Part shown: positions 45,770-52,536 of the stretch, piece after piece
How the letters are laid out: each line of letters begins with the position of its first letter
Position numbering within the stretch: the first letter of the stretch is position 1
Origin: Bryobacterales bacterium
GTDB lineage: Bacteria; Acidobacteriota; Terriglobia; Bryobacterales; Bryobacteraceae
Assembly: GCA_020847975.1 (NCBI GenBank)
Contig: JADLBD010000165.1
Coordinates: 1 to 52,536, forward strand
DNA length: 52,536 bases
Direction: 5' to 3'
Program-made: the position numbers and the translations under genes
Notes under the pieces: generated by a model
What the model was told of the DNA's origin: nothing
Seen by the model: only the letters and a program-made list of their open reading frames with translations
Databases searched by the model: none

Positions 45770-46534
45770 ATGCACTTGCGCGAGTTGTTCGATTTGAGCG
45801 GGAAGACGGCGCTGGTAACGGGCGGGTCCGGGATCTTCGGAACGCCGATTTCCGAAGCGCTGGCGGAGGCGGGGGCGCATGTGATCATTGCGTCGAGGAA
45901 TCTGGCGCACTGCAAGGAAACGGCGAATGCGCTGGTTGCGCGCGGCTTGCAGGCGGCGGCGGACCAATATGACCAGGCGAGCGAGGAGTCGATTCTCGCG
46001 CTGCGCGCGCGGCATCCGGCGATTGACGTGCTGATCAACAATTCGGTGGCGAGGCCGATGCGGCGGTATGATCAGCCGCTCGAAGCCTGGCGCGAGTCGA
46101 TGGAGGTGAATGCCACGGGGCTGTTTGCCATCAGCCGCGCGTTCCTGGAGCACATGATGGTGCGCCGCCGCGGTTCGATCATCAACATCGGATCCATTCA
46201 GAGCGTGGTGGCTCCGGACTTTCGCAACTACGAGGGCACGGCGATGACGACGCCTCCCGATTACCACTTCCACAAGCACGGGCTGATCGGATTGACGCGG
46301 TACCTGGCGGCAATGGCGGGGCCGTACAACGTGCGGGTGAACGCCATCAGCCCCGGCGGCTTCGAGACAGCAGCCACGCCGCAGGTGTTTCGTGAGAACT
46401 ATTCGCGGAGAGTACTATTGCGGCGCATGGCCCATCACGACGACATCAAAGGGGCTGTGGTGTATCTCGCCTCACAAGCATCGGCCTACGTCACGGGGCA
46501 GAATCTGATCGTGGATGGCGGATACACAGCATAG
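45770..46534 (+). CDS. SDR-family oxidoreductase
   Basis: 254-residue classical SDR. The nucleotide loop reads VTGGSGIFGTPISEAL, a variant of TGxxxGIG with Phe inserted before the last Gly, of the kind seen in gluconate/mannonate-type dehydrogenases. Other markers are VLINNSVARP (NNS instead of NNAG), IINIGSIQSVVAPD with the catalytic Ser, the Tyr-x3-Lys as YHFHKHG (Y followed by HFHK), and VNAISPGGF. The ending is GQNLIVDGGYTA. The long insertion before the catalytic Tyr (FRNYEGTAMTTPPDYHFHK) is unusual and points to a special substrate pocket. ATG 45770 is in frame; the ATG at 45762 is not. It is the last gene of the larA-receptor 3-ferredoxin run, 14 bases after the ferredoxin. Confidence 0.87.
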   Translation: MHLRELFDLSGKTALVTGGSGIFGTPISEALAEAGAHVIIASRNLAHCKETANALVARGLQAAADQYDQASEESILALRARHPAIDVLINNSVARPMRRYDQPLEAWRESMEVNATGLFAISRAFLEHMMVRRRGSIINIGSIQSVVAPDFRNYEGTAMTTPPDYHFHKHGLIGLTRYLAAMAGPYNVRVNAISPGGFETAATPQVFRENYSRRVLLRRMAHHDDIKGAVVYLASQASAYVTGQNLIVDGGYTA

Positions 46535-46683
46535 GCGGGCCGGTACTCCCCGCGAGTATAAAGGTATATTTCGCGTCAGCCGATCGTTTCCACATAGCAA
46601 GATTCGCTGCGATTCGCTAGATCCAAAGCGTTGGATGTACTATTCAGCGGCTTTGATTCCAGCCTCGGCGGCACAAGGAAACG

Positions 46684-47529
46684 ATGTTGTACTCGAGTCA
46701 TTCTTCGGTAAGCGACCATCACAAAATGCTACTGCTTGCTCCGTCCTACAATGACGCGGACAAGTTCGGTTTTCGCAATGTGATTCACAACGGCGATCTG
46801 CATGAAGTTCTGTTGTCCGATCTCCAACGGTTGCGTGGTGAGGTGTATCTGAGGGACGGCGCCATCGGGGCCTCTCAGCTCACGGCGGACGGCAGACACG
46901 TAGTAGCCGCCGACTCCATGAGCTGGCACATTATCTCCCTGAATGATTTCGGGAAAGTGCGTGGATGCTACCGGCATCTGGCGTACCCCGCGACAGTGCG
47001 GTACGAGCAGATGATGCTGAGCAAGTCGCCGCTGGCGCAAAGCCTGGAGTGGGGCAGCGCGTGCCGGGGGGCGGTGGAAAGCCTGCTGCAACAATCGACA
47101 ATCGACAATCTTTCCTGCGCGGAGGTGGGCGGCTGGGCGGTAGCCGAAGAGGTGCGCCATACCGCCGAAGCGCTTCGCATTGCGCTTACCGGATACGCCC
47201 TGGGAGACCTGCTGGGCGGCTGTTTGGGGTTCGGGACCGTGACCAGAAGAAACTGTTCGGCGGCCATCCTGCGGCGGATCGGCGCGAGGCGGCTGTGTCT
47301 CGGCGACGTGGAACTGCCTTCGTACTTCGATCCGGGCTATCGCTGCGACATGGAACTTCTCCAGTTTGATTCGCGGCAGTTGAATCCGAAATACGCGCCT
47401 TTGAAGGAGAAGATTCGCGCACATCTGGCGGCGCTGCCCGTGGTTTGCGCGGGAGTGTCCTTCATCCGGTTCCACGAAGGCGTGGTCCGCGAAACGAAGG
47501 CTCCCCTCGCCAACCGGCACGCGGCCTGA
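46684..47529 (+). CDS. GNAT-like N-acyltransferase of unknown substrate
   Basis: 281-residue protein. ATG 46684 is preceded by AAGGA. I read it as a member of the acyltransferase group related to autoinducer synthases and PEP-CTERM-system acyltransferases. It opens LRGEVYLRDGAI, then DSMSWHIISLNDFGKVRGCY, WAVAEEVRHTAEALRIALTG, a glycine-rich YALGDLLGGCLGFGTVTR, a CSAAILRRIGARRL helix and YRCDMELLQFDSRQLNPKY. The pattern fits a GNAT fold with two strands around an acyl-CoA or acyl-ACP site. The family name is inferred, not certain. The stop is 8 bases before the FAD-oxidase ATG, so the two are one transcription unit. A tandem GATTCGCT pair lies in the 149-base upstream gap, which probably carries the promoter. 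Confidence 0.6.
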   Translation: MLYSSHSSVSDHHKMLLLAPSYNDADKFGFRNVIHNGDLHEVLLSDLQRLRGEVYLRDGAIGASQLTADGRHVVAADSMSWHIISLNDFGKVRGCYRHLAYPATVRYEQMMLSKSPLAQSLEWGSACRGAVESLLQQSTIDNLSCAEVGGWAVAEEVRHTAEALRIALTGYALGDLLGGCLGFGTVTRRNCSAAILRRIGARRLCLGDVELPSYFDPGYRCDMELLQFDSRQLNPKYAPLKEKIRAHLAALPVVCAGVSFIRFHEGVVRETKAPLANRHAA

Positions 47530-47537
47530 GGCATCCG

Positions 47538-49172
47538 ATGGAGACGGCCTGCTCGCTTTCGGCATCAGAGGGCGCGCGGATTGCCGGAGAGCGGCTGGGG
47601 CAGGCAATTGCCGCCTGGGAAGCGGTGTTGGGTTCCCGGCATGTCATCCGCGAGGAATCGCAACGGCGGGCGGCGGAATCGGCTACCTTTTTCACCCGGC
47701 AATCGATTCCTGTGATTCTGCGTCCGGGCAGCCGTGTGGAGGTTCAGGAGATTCTGCGCATCGCAAACCGGTTCCGGGTTCCGGTGTACACGGTGAGCAC
47801 GGGGAGGAACTGGGGCTATGGATCTCGGGTTCCGGCGGCGGATGGCTGTGTGCTGGTGGAATTGCACCGGCTGAACCGCATTGTTTCCTTTGACGAAAAC
47901 CTGGCTTATGTCACGGTGGAACCTGGCGTCACGCAGCGGCAGTTGTTCACGTTCCTGAAGGAAAACGGGTCGAAGTTGTGGATGGATGCGACGGGCGCGA
48001 GCCCGGATTGCAGCCTGATTGGCAACACGGTGGAGCGAGGCTTTGGACACACGCCCTACGGCGATCATTTTGCGCACTGCTGCGGGCTGGAAGTGGTGCT
48101 GCCGGACGGAGAAGTGGCGCGGACGGGGTTTGCGGGATGGGAAGGCGCGCATGCCGCCGCGGTTTACCGCTGGGGATTGGGGCCGAGCGTGGATGGTTTG
48201 TTCACGCAGTCCAATCTCGGGATCGTCACCCGGATGACCGTGTGGCTCATGCCGGCGCCGGAGTATTTTCAGGCATTTTTCTTTCGCTGCGAGGAACGGC
48301 ACGGGCTCGGCCCGCTGATGGATGCGTTACGTCCCCTGCGGCTGAACGGTACGCTGCGAAGTACCGTTCATGTCGGCAACGATTACAAAGTTCTTGCGGG
48401 CATCCGGCAATATCCGTGGGAAGAAGCAGGAGGAAAGACGCCCTTGCCGGAGGATGTCATGGCACGGTTCCGCCGGCAACTGCAATTCGGACGCTGGAAC
48501 GGTTCGGGAGCCCTGTACGGAACAAAGGCCCAGGTGGCGGAAGGAAGGCGCCTGGTGCGCAAAGCGCTCGAAGGCAAGGTGGGACGGTTGCAGTTCCTTG
48601 ACGAGGATACCTTACATCTGGCCGCACGCTTCGCCAAGCCGTATCAGTGGCTCACGGGCTGGGATCTGAGCCGGACTCTGGAACTGGCCCGGCCCGTTTT
48701 GGGCCTCATGAAGGGGGTTCCCTCGGATGAGACGCTCGGCAGCGTGTACTGGCGCAAGCGCGGTCCGGCGCCGGCACAGCCCGATCCGGATCGCGACGGC
48801 TGCGGGCTGTTGTGGTACTCGCCTGTGGCGCCGCTCGAGGGGCGCCACGTTGAACAGGCCAGCGGGATCGCCTCGGAAGTGTTGCTGCGGCATGGGTTCG
48901 AGCCGATGATTTCGTTGTCCCTGGTGACTGAGCGGGCCGTGGCTTGTGTGGTGTCGATCTGCTACGACCGTGGGGAGGCAGGTGAAGACGACCGGGCGAT
49001 GCGGTGTTATGACGAACTTGGCCGCAGGCTAACGGAAGCAGGATACCCGCCGTACCGGTTGGGGAACCAGCCGATCCGGGGTGCGGGTTTCGACGGGCTG
49101 GGGGAGAGGCTGAAAAGGGTGCTGGATCCCGGAGGGGTGCTGTCGCCGGGGCGTTACAGCAGGGCGGGTTAA
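47538..49172 (+). CDS. VAO/4-cresol-dehydrogenase-type FAD-linked oxidase
   Basis: 544-residue flavoprotein of the vanillyl-alcohol oxidase superfamily, which oxidises phenolic or other alcohols and amines. The N-terminal PCMH FAD domain (about 50-240) shows SIPVILRPGSRVEVQEILRI, YTVSTGRNWGYGSRVP and LAYVTVEPGVTQRQLFTFL. It also has GNTVERGFGHTPYGDH, in which the His may be the covalent-FAD or active-site residue, and LFTQSNLGIVTRMTVWL. The C-terminal substrate domain runs from about 250 and ends LDPGGVLSPGRY, as in 4-cresol dehydrogenase and eugenol hydroxylase. ATG 47538 starts 8 bases after the acyltransferase stop. The pairing suggests a small pathway in which an acylated product is made and oxidised, or an aromatic alcohol is processed (inference). 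Confidence 0.88.
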   Translation: METACSLSASEGARIAGERLGQAIAAWEAVLGSRHVIREESQRRAAESATFFTRQSIPVILRPGSRVEVQEILRIANRFRVPVYTVSTGRNWGYGSRVPAADGCVLVELHRLNRIVSFDENLAYVTVEPGVTQRQLFTFLKENGSKLWMDATGASPDCSLIGNTVERGFGHTPYGDHFAHCCGLEVVLPDGEVARTGFAGWEGAHAAAVYRWGLGPSVDGLFTQSNLGIVTRMTVWLMPAPEYFQAFFFRCEERHGLGPLMDALRPLRLNGTLRSTVHVGNDYKVLAGIRQYPWEEAGGKTPLPEDVMARFRRQLQFGRWNGSGALYGTKAQVAEGRRLVRKALEGKVGRLQFLDEDTLHLAARFAKPYQWLTGWDLSRTLELARPVLGLMKGVPSDETLGSVYWRKRGPAPAQPDPDRDGCGLLWYSPVAPLEGRHVEQASGIASEVLLRHGFEPMISLSLVTERAVACVVSICYDRGEAGEDDRAMRCYDELGRRLTEAGYPPYRLGNQPIRGAGFDGLGERLKRVLDPGGVLSPGRYSRAG

Positions 49173-49228
49173 GTCGTAGGTATAGGCTGTTCCTTAGTAT
49201 TCCGAACAAGATAGTACTAGATTTAAGG

Positions 49229-49262
49229 TTGACGCCTTAGTCAAGGGGTGTTAGTCTTGACC
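49229..49262. promoter_or_regulatory. Dyad and repeat cluster upstream of the PEP-CTERM gene
   Basis: TTGAC-N6-GTCAA (49229-49244) is a perfect 5-base dyad. TTAGTC occurs at 49238-49243 and again at 49251-49256, and a second TTGAC follows at 49257-49261. This repeated arrangement in front of a single gene looks like an operator or activator site, and TTGACG could also serve as a -35. No good -10 was found. Confidence 0.35.
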
Positions 49263-49269
49263 TATGCTC

Positions 49270-49291
49270 CATGAGGGCGCTTGCCCTCATG
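49270..49291. terminator. Hairpin CATGAGGGC-GCTT-GCCCTCATG
   Basis: Nine perfectly complementary base pairs with a 4-base loop, followed by TTTCTCTCG. It could be the terminator of the FAD-oxidase operon (about 100 bases after its stop). It ends 23 bases before the PEP-CTERM ATG, so it might instead fold in that gene's leader and control its translation. Confidence 0.6.
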
Positions 49292-49314
49292 TTTCTCTCG
49301 TTCGGAGGCAGTGA

Positions 49315-50034
49315 ATGACCAACACCTTGCGCCTGGGCCTCAGGGGAGCGGTTCTCCTGAGTATTGCGTTTTCGTCCACAATCGCGGCGAATGCTGCGAT
49401 CCTCGGCAATCTGAACATAAACGGATCCGCTACTGTAGGTTTGACAACGATCGATTTTCTGCCGTTACTGGGTGGAACCGGGGCTTTCACAGTTGCATCG
49501 GGAAGCGGCAGTTTCGCGAGTATTGTGCCCAATACCGGCACAATCAAGGACCTTGATTCTACAATGGAACCGGTGGGCGTGCCTCTCAGTCTGGCCAACT
49601 TTGTGATCCTGACAGGGCTCCCGAATATGCAACTCACGTTGACGTTCATTCAACCGGGTGTCTTCTCGTCGGCGCAGTGCGGCGATCCACCGGCGGCGGG
49701 CCAAACCTGCACTCCGGTTGTTCCGGGCGGTTCCCCCTTCAACCTCCTCAACGGCACAGCGACCAGTTCGACGGCGTCTTTCGGGGTTTTGGTGCAGGCT
49801 CTCGACACGAATACCGGAGAAGTGACAGCCGGTACGGGAACGTTCACCACCCCATTTTCCGTTCCGTTTCAGACGATCCTGTCTACCCTTTCCAATAACG
49901 GTGTCGTTGCAGACAATCCGTATTCGGCCACTTTTACGCTCGATACGATAGTTCCTGAACCGGCGACAATGACGATGGGCGCCCTGGGCTTGGGTCTTAT
50001 CGTTTTGGGCGCAATTCGCAGGAAGCGCGCCTAG
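49315..50034 (+). CDS. PEP-CTERM sorting-signal exported protein
   Basis: 239-residue secreted protein. It has an N-terminal signal peptide (LGLRGAVLLSIAFSSTIAANA), then a Gly/Ser/Thr-rich, Lys-poor beta-type body, and a classical PEP-CTERM tail. The tail is VPEPATMTMGALGLGLIVLG followed by AIRRKRA (PEP motif, hydrophobic helix, basic end). Such proteins are exported, cut at the PEP motif by an exosortase and released to the surface or matrix, often with an extracellular polysaccharide. No exosortase gene lies in the window. The body contains one Cys pair (CGDPPAAGQTC) that could form a disulfide. Upstream DNA carries a dyad/repeat cluster and a 9-bp hairpin. A GGAGG-type site (CGGAGG) precedes the ATG. 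Confidence 0.9.
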   Translation: MTNTLRLGLRGAVLLSIAFSSTIAANAAILGNLNINGSATVGLTTIDFLPLLGGTGAFTVASGSGSFASIVPNTGTIKDLDSTMEPVGVPLSLANFVILTGLPNMQLTLTFIQPGVFSSAQCGDPPAAGQTCTPVVPGGSPFNLLNGTATSSTASFGVLVQALDTNTGEVTAGTGTFTTPFSVPFQTILSTLSNNGVVADNPYSATFTLDTIVPEPATMTMGALGLGLIVLGAIRRKRA

Positions 50035-50042
50035 CCGCGAAA

Positions 50043-50285
50043 TCAGAGTCCTTCGAAGCGAACCGTAACCCGTAAGCCAATGGGGAGTGCTGGCGTGTCC
50101 TCCGATGATTCCACCAGCACTTCCAGCCGGCGGTCTACTTTGTCCGCGGGGCCACCGGTTAGACCTTCTTCCTCGCAATCGACGCCCTGCTGATGCGGGG
50201 AGCGCGCGTGGTCGTGGTGAACGGCGCACCACATCGCCTTCCTGCACGTAGACAGCGCCGAGCACGCCACGCCGGCCACGTTAGT
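50043..50285 (-). pseudogene. HlyD-family efflux adaptor remnant
   Basis: Near 50245-50270 one minus-strand frame reads GVLGAVYVQEGDVV, the first lipoyl-type strand of membrane-fusion proteins (usually 'GxVxxVxVxEGDxV'). About 100 bases later another frame reads DKVDRRLEVLVESSEDTPAL and PIGLRVTVRFEGL before a stop at 50043, the ending of a periplasmic adaptor barrel. The ~250 residues normally between these pieces are missing and the frames differ. It looks like the two ends of one gene after a large deletion and frame changes. The minus-strand frame continuing beyond 50400 is only antisense to the sensor kinase. Confidence 0.35.
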
Positions 50286-50360
50286 AACCGGCTGAAAGAA
50301 GGCGTAAGGGGAGAAGTGAATAGGACCGAGGGGGAAGGATTCGCCCCCTGAAATGCCGGA

Positions 50361-50388
50361 CTGACGGAGCGCCGCAGCATGGCATAAT
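50361..50388 (+). promoter_or_regulatory. Candidate sigma-70-type promoter of the sensor kinase gene
   Basis: CTGACG (50361-50366), 16 bases, CATAAT (50383-50388), with the gene's ATG 23 bases further on. The match is 4/6 and 5/6 to the consensus. Confidence 0.35.
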
Positions 50389-50411
50389 CGGAGGGTAGGT
50401 CCGCAAACCCG

Positions 50412-52451
50412 ATGAGGAAGCGCATTTTCTTCGGCACGGGGCTCGTGCTGCGGGCCATTCTGGTGACGCTGGTCATCTGGCAGAGCAGCTTCAGCTTTGG
50501 CGATTTTGACCCCACCACGGCCACCCAGACGTACGTGTTCTGGGCGGTATCGACACTGGTCTTCCTGTTGACGGTGACTATCGGCTTCATACTGTTCAAG
50601 ACGGCGTTGAAGCTGTATGTGGAGCGGCAGCGGAACCGGGAAGGCTCGCGGATCAAGACGCGGCTGGTCTTCGGGGCGCTGGCTTTGAGCTTCATGCCGG
50701 TGCTGTTTCTGGTGTTGTTCAGCGTTTCGGTCTTGAACTTCAACATTGCGAGGTGGTTCAGCAGGCCGGGGCAGAACATCCGGTGGTCGCTGATTGAAGT
50801 GGGCGTGGCGATGGACCACGAGGCGCAGTTGCGGGCGAAGGTGCTGGCGCGGATGCTGACCGATGCGCATGAGCAGCCGGGACCCGAACTGGAGAAGTTC
50901 TGCGCCGAGCAGAACGTGGAACAGGCCTGGACCGAGAGCGCGGACGGGCAGCGGACATTTTTGTGCGGCAAGACGAGGCAGGCGACGGCGCGGTCCGTGG
51001 AAGGGCGGGCTCCGTTCGGCGCGGACGCGCAGGTTGCGGTGCGTCTGTTGATGCCTGTCGATTTCGCGGCCAAACAGAAGGAGATTGCGCAGCAGGTGGC
51101 GGAATACGATCTTCTGGCGAAGGAGCAGAAGCAGGTGCGGAACCTGTATCTGCTGCTGCTGTTTCTGATCACGCTGTTCATTCTGTTCGTGGCGACGTGG
51201 ATTGCGCGGTTCATGGCGCGGCAGATCAGCGACCCGATCTCGGCGCTGCTGGAGGCGGCGGAAGAGGTGCGCAAGGGAAATCTGGCGTATCGCATCAAGG
51301 GGAACGCGCTCGACGAACTCGGAGTGCTGGTGCGGGCGTTCAACCAGATGACGCACGATCTGGACGCGAACAGCAGGGAGTTGGAACGGCGGCGCCGTTT
51401 TACGGAAGCGATACTCGAGAGTATTCCCACCGGCGTCATCTCTCTTGCTCCGGACGGCGCCATCCAGCGCTACAACCAGGCGTTGAGCAACATTTTCCCC
51501 ACGCTCAAGCCGGAAAAGCTGACGGCGGTGGATCATTTGCTGCCGTGCGAAGAGGCCAAGGAGATCCGCTACCTGATGAAACGGGCGCGGCGTACGGGCG
51601 TGGCGTCGCGGCAGCTTGACTTCCGCAGGGGAAGGACGACGATGCATCTTGCGGTTACGGTGGCGGCGCTCGAGGAGGAAGGGAATTCGGGCTTTGTGGT
51701 AGTGATTGAGGATACCAGCGAACTGCTGCGCGCGCAAAAGGCGGCCGCATGGCACGAGGTGGCGCGGCGCGTGGCGCACGAGATCAAGAATCCGCTGACC
51801 CCGATTGCGCTATGCGCGGAGCGCGCGGTGCGTCAATTGGACCGGTTGGGAATCTCTTCGGATTCGAGCCGGATTCTGCGCGAGTGCTGCCAGACGATCC
51901 TGAGCGAAGTGGAGTCCGTGAAGACATTGGTGGACGAGTTCTCGCGGTTTGCGCGTTTCCCGAGCGCGCAGCCGGCTCCCGGGGATTTGAACGAGGTGGT
52001 GGAGGCGGCGCTGGCGGTTTTCCACGGGCGGCTGGATGGAATTGAGCTGCGCAAGGAATTGGAGCCGCATCTTCCGGCGGTGAATATCGACCGCGAGCAG
52101 TTCCGGCGCGCGGTGGTGAACCTGGTGGACAACGCCGCGGAGGCGATGCACGACTCGCACGTGCGCCGGCTTTCCATTGTCACGCGGACCGGCACGCCGG
52201 AAGCGGTGGAACTGATTATCGCGGACACGGGTTGCGGCGTTTCACCGGAAGACAGAGAACGGCTGTTCCTACCCACCTTTTCCACCAAGGGGCGCGGCAC
52301 GGGTTTAGGACTGGCGATTGTAAATCACATTCTTTCCGAGCATCAAGCGCACATTCGCGTGGAAGACAATGTCCCCGTGGGGGCGCAATTTATCGTGGAG
52401 ATCCCGGTGGCGGCGGGCGTGGAAGCGGATTACGCCGGTGTCGAGGCATGA
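50412..52451 (+). CDS. NtrY-like membrane sensor histidine kinase
   Basis: 679-residue inner-membrane sensor kinase. Three hydrophobic helices lie at about 8-25, 41-63 and 83-106. A periplasmic segment of about 130 residues follows, then a fourth helix (about 243-266) and HAMP (ISDPISALLEAAEEVRKGNL). A PAS domain spans about 330-430 (ILESIPTGVISLAPDGAIQR). The H-box is VAHEIKNPLTPIALCAERAV (His near 456) and the ATP-binding domain has NLVDNAAEAM, DTGCGVSPED and GRGTGLGLAIVNHI. This arrangement with 'HEIKNPLTPI' is that of NtrY kinases, which work with sigma-54-type NtrX regulators. The stop overlaps the next ATG (ATGA), so kinase and regulator are coupled. The signal is unknown; in NtrYX systems it relates to nitrogen or redox state (known for the family). 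Confidence 0.92.
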   Translation: MRKRIFFGTGLVLRAILVTLVIWQSSFSFGDFDPTTATQTYVFWAVSTLVFLLTVTIGFILFKTALKLYVERQRNREGSRIKTRLVFGALALSFMPVLFLVLFSVSVLNFNIARWFSRPGQNIRWSLIEVGVAMDHEAQLRAKVLARMLTDAHEQPGPELEKFCAEQNVEQAWTESADGQRTFLCGKTRQATARSVEGRAPFGADAQVAVRLLMPVDFAAKQKEIAQQVAEYDLLAKEQKQVRNLYLLLLFLITLFILFVATWIARFMARQISDPISALLEAAEEVRKGNLAYRIKGNALDELGVLVRAFNQMTHDLDANSRELERRRRFTEAILESIPTGVISLAPDGAIQRYNQALSNIFPTLKPEKLTAVDHLLPCEEAKEIRYLMKRARRTGVASRQLDFRRGRTTMHLAVTVAALEEEGNSGFVVVIEDTSELLRAQKAAAWHEVARRVAHEIKNPLTPIALCAERAVRQLDRLGISSDSSRILRECCQTILSEVESVKTLVDEFSRFARFPSAQPAPGDLNEVVEAALAVFHGRLDGIELRKELEPHLPAVNIDREQFRRAVVNLVDNAAEAMHDSHVRRLSIVTRTGTPEAVELIIADTGCGVSPEDRERLFLPTFSTKGRGTGLGLAIVNHILSEHQAHIRVEDNVPVGAQFIVEIPVAAGVEADYAGVEA

Positions 52452-52536
52452 AGCGGCATCGCATTCTCGTTGTCGATGTCGAGCCCGGGATCCGGCAATC
52501 CCTGAAGGGGGTCCTCGAGGACGAGGGCTACGAAGC
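52448..52536 (+). CDS. Response regulator, N-terminus only (cut by window edge)
   Basis: The first 29 codons read KRHRILVVDVEPGIRQSLKG and then VLEDEGYE, the start of a receiver domain. The ATG overlaps the kinase stop by 4 bases, so this is its cognate regulator, probably an NtrX/NtrC-type sigma-54 activator (inferred from the kinase type). Receivers normally have an acidic pair DD at the end of strand 1, for Mg2+; here it reads DV, so the second Asp is Val. The phosphorylated Asp lies beyond the window. Confidence 0.8.
   Translation, partial: MKRHRILVVDVEPGIRQSLKGVLEDEGYE

Noticed and set aside
50329..50349. AGGGGG...CCCCCT stem as a terminator
   Set aside because: Only six pairs, a 9-base loop and no T-run. 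It lies between a dead remnant and a promoter, so the call is too weak.
50043..51779. A 578-codon minus-strand frame covering the HlyD remnant and the sensor kinase
   Set aside because: Most of it is Arg/His/Gln-rich antisense of the kinase. Only the last ~35 codons look like real protein, and these are reported as the HlyD remnant.
1..52536. tRNA, rRNA, CRISPR array, transposase or integrase genes
   Set aside because: I scanned for cloverleaf-type GTTCGAATC arms, regularly spaced repeats and transposase or integrase motifs. The only GTTCGAATC-like string seen (about 22843) is inside the receptor 2 gene, and nothing else stood out. Short RNAs without strong structure could still be missed by eye.

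Overview
This is GC-rich chromosomal DNA that I read as coming from a soil-type acidobacterium close to Solibacter/Bryobacter. The evidence is three very large outer-membrane receptors with an N-terminal carboxypeptidase-regulatory-like domain, many Tat- or Sec-exported enzymes (PQQ-type propeller, sulfatase, DUF4159, DUF3500, DUF362), a PEP-CTERM protein and many single-gene transcription units. The assignment is inference from gene content. I see no rRNA, tRNA, CRISPR array or intact insertion sequence.

Layout. 1-750: a hicB-hicA toxin-antitoxin pair (hicA runs off the left edge) back to back with a frameshifted phage terminase remnant. 843-8177: metH, a divergent exported PQQ-like propeller, then a two-gene operon of an FGGY sugar kinase and an SDR. 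8181-13161: a small exported protein interrupted by a stop codon, an amidohydrolase-2 enzyme, a DsbA-like thiol oxidoreductase, a DUF4159 protein and a Tat sulfatase. 13175-18391: receptor 1, a Tat DUF3500 protein, an internally deleted ParE toxin and a gene tail. 18443-21681: convergent gltX and glnS, whose stop codons both lie in a TTAAGG tandem repeat. 21776-28109: receptor 2 and a lactonase-type propeller protein. 28359-30900: DinB-like and methyltransferase genes, divergent from an AraC regulator. 31020-33818: a 19-haem cytochrome c fused to a membrane cytochrome b domain. 34501-37348: two divergent DUF362 paralogues. 37402-38915: a broken GH15 glucoamylase tail and a frameshifted SIR2-like gene. 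39065-46534: an esterase/SMP-30 fusion, a LarA-type nickel 2-hydroxyacid racemase/epimerase homologue, receptor 3, a thioredoxin-like [2Fe-2S] ferredoxin and an SDR. 46684-50034: a GNAT-like acyltransferase and a VAO-type FAD oxidase in one operon, then a PEP-CTERM protein. 50412-end: an NtrY-like sensor kinase overlapping the start of its response regulator.

How the genes may work together. Two stretches (6010-8177 and 39065-46534) look like sugar-acid or hydroxy-acid catabolism: lactonase/esterase, racemase, dehydrogenases and kinase, next to an outer-membrane receptor. The most unusual pieces are the cytochrome c-b fusion, whose haem-binding part contains a colinear 246-residue duplication, and the acyltransferase/FAD-oxidase pair. 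The window is also rich in decaying genes (terminase, small exported protein, ParE, GH15, SIR2, HlyD), each visible as a specific lesion. Strand composition also changes: the + strand is C-rich from about 0.6 to 7.4 kb and mostly G-rich after about 9 kb.
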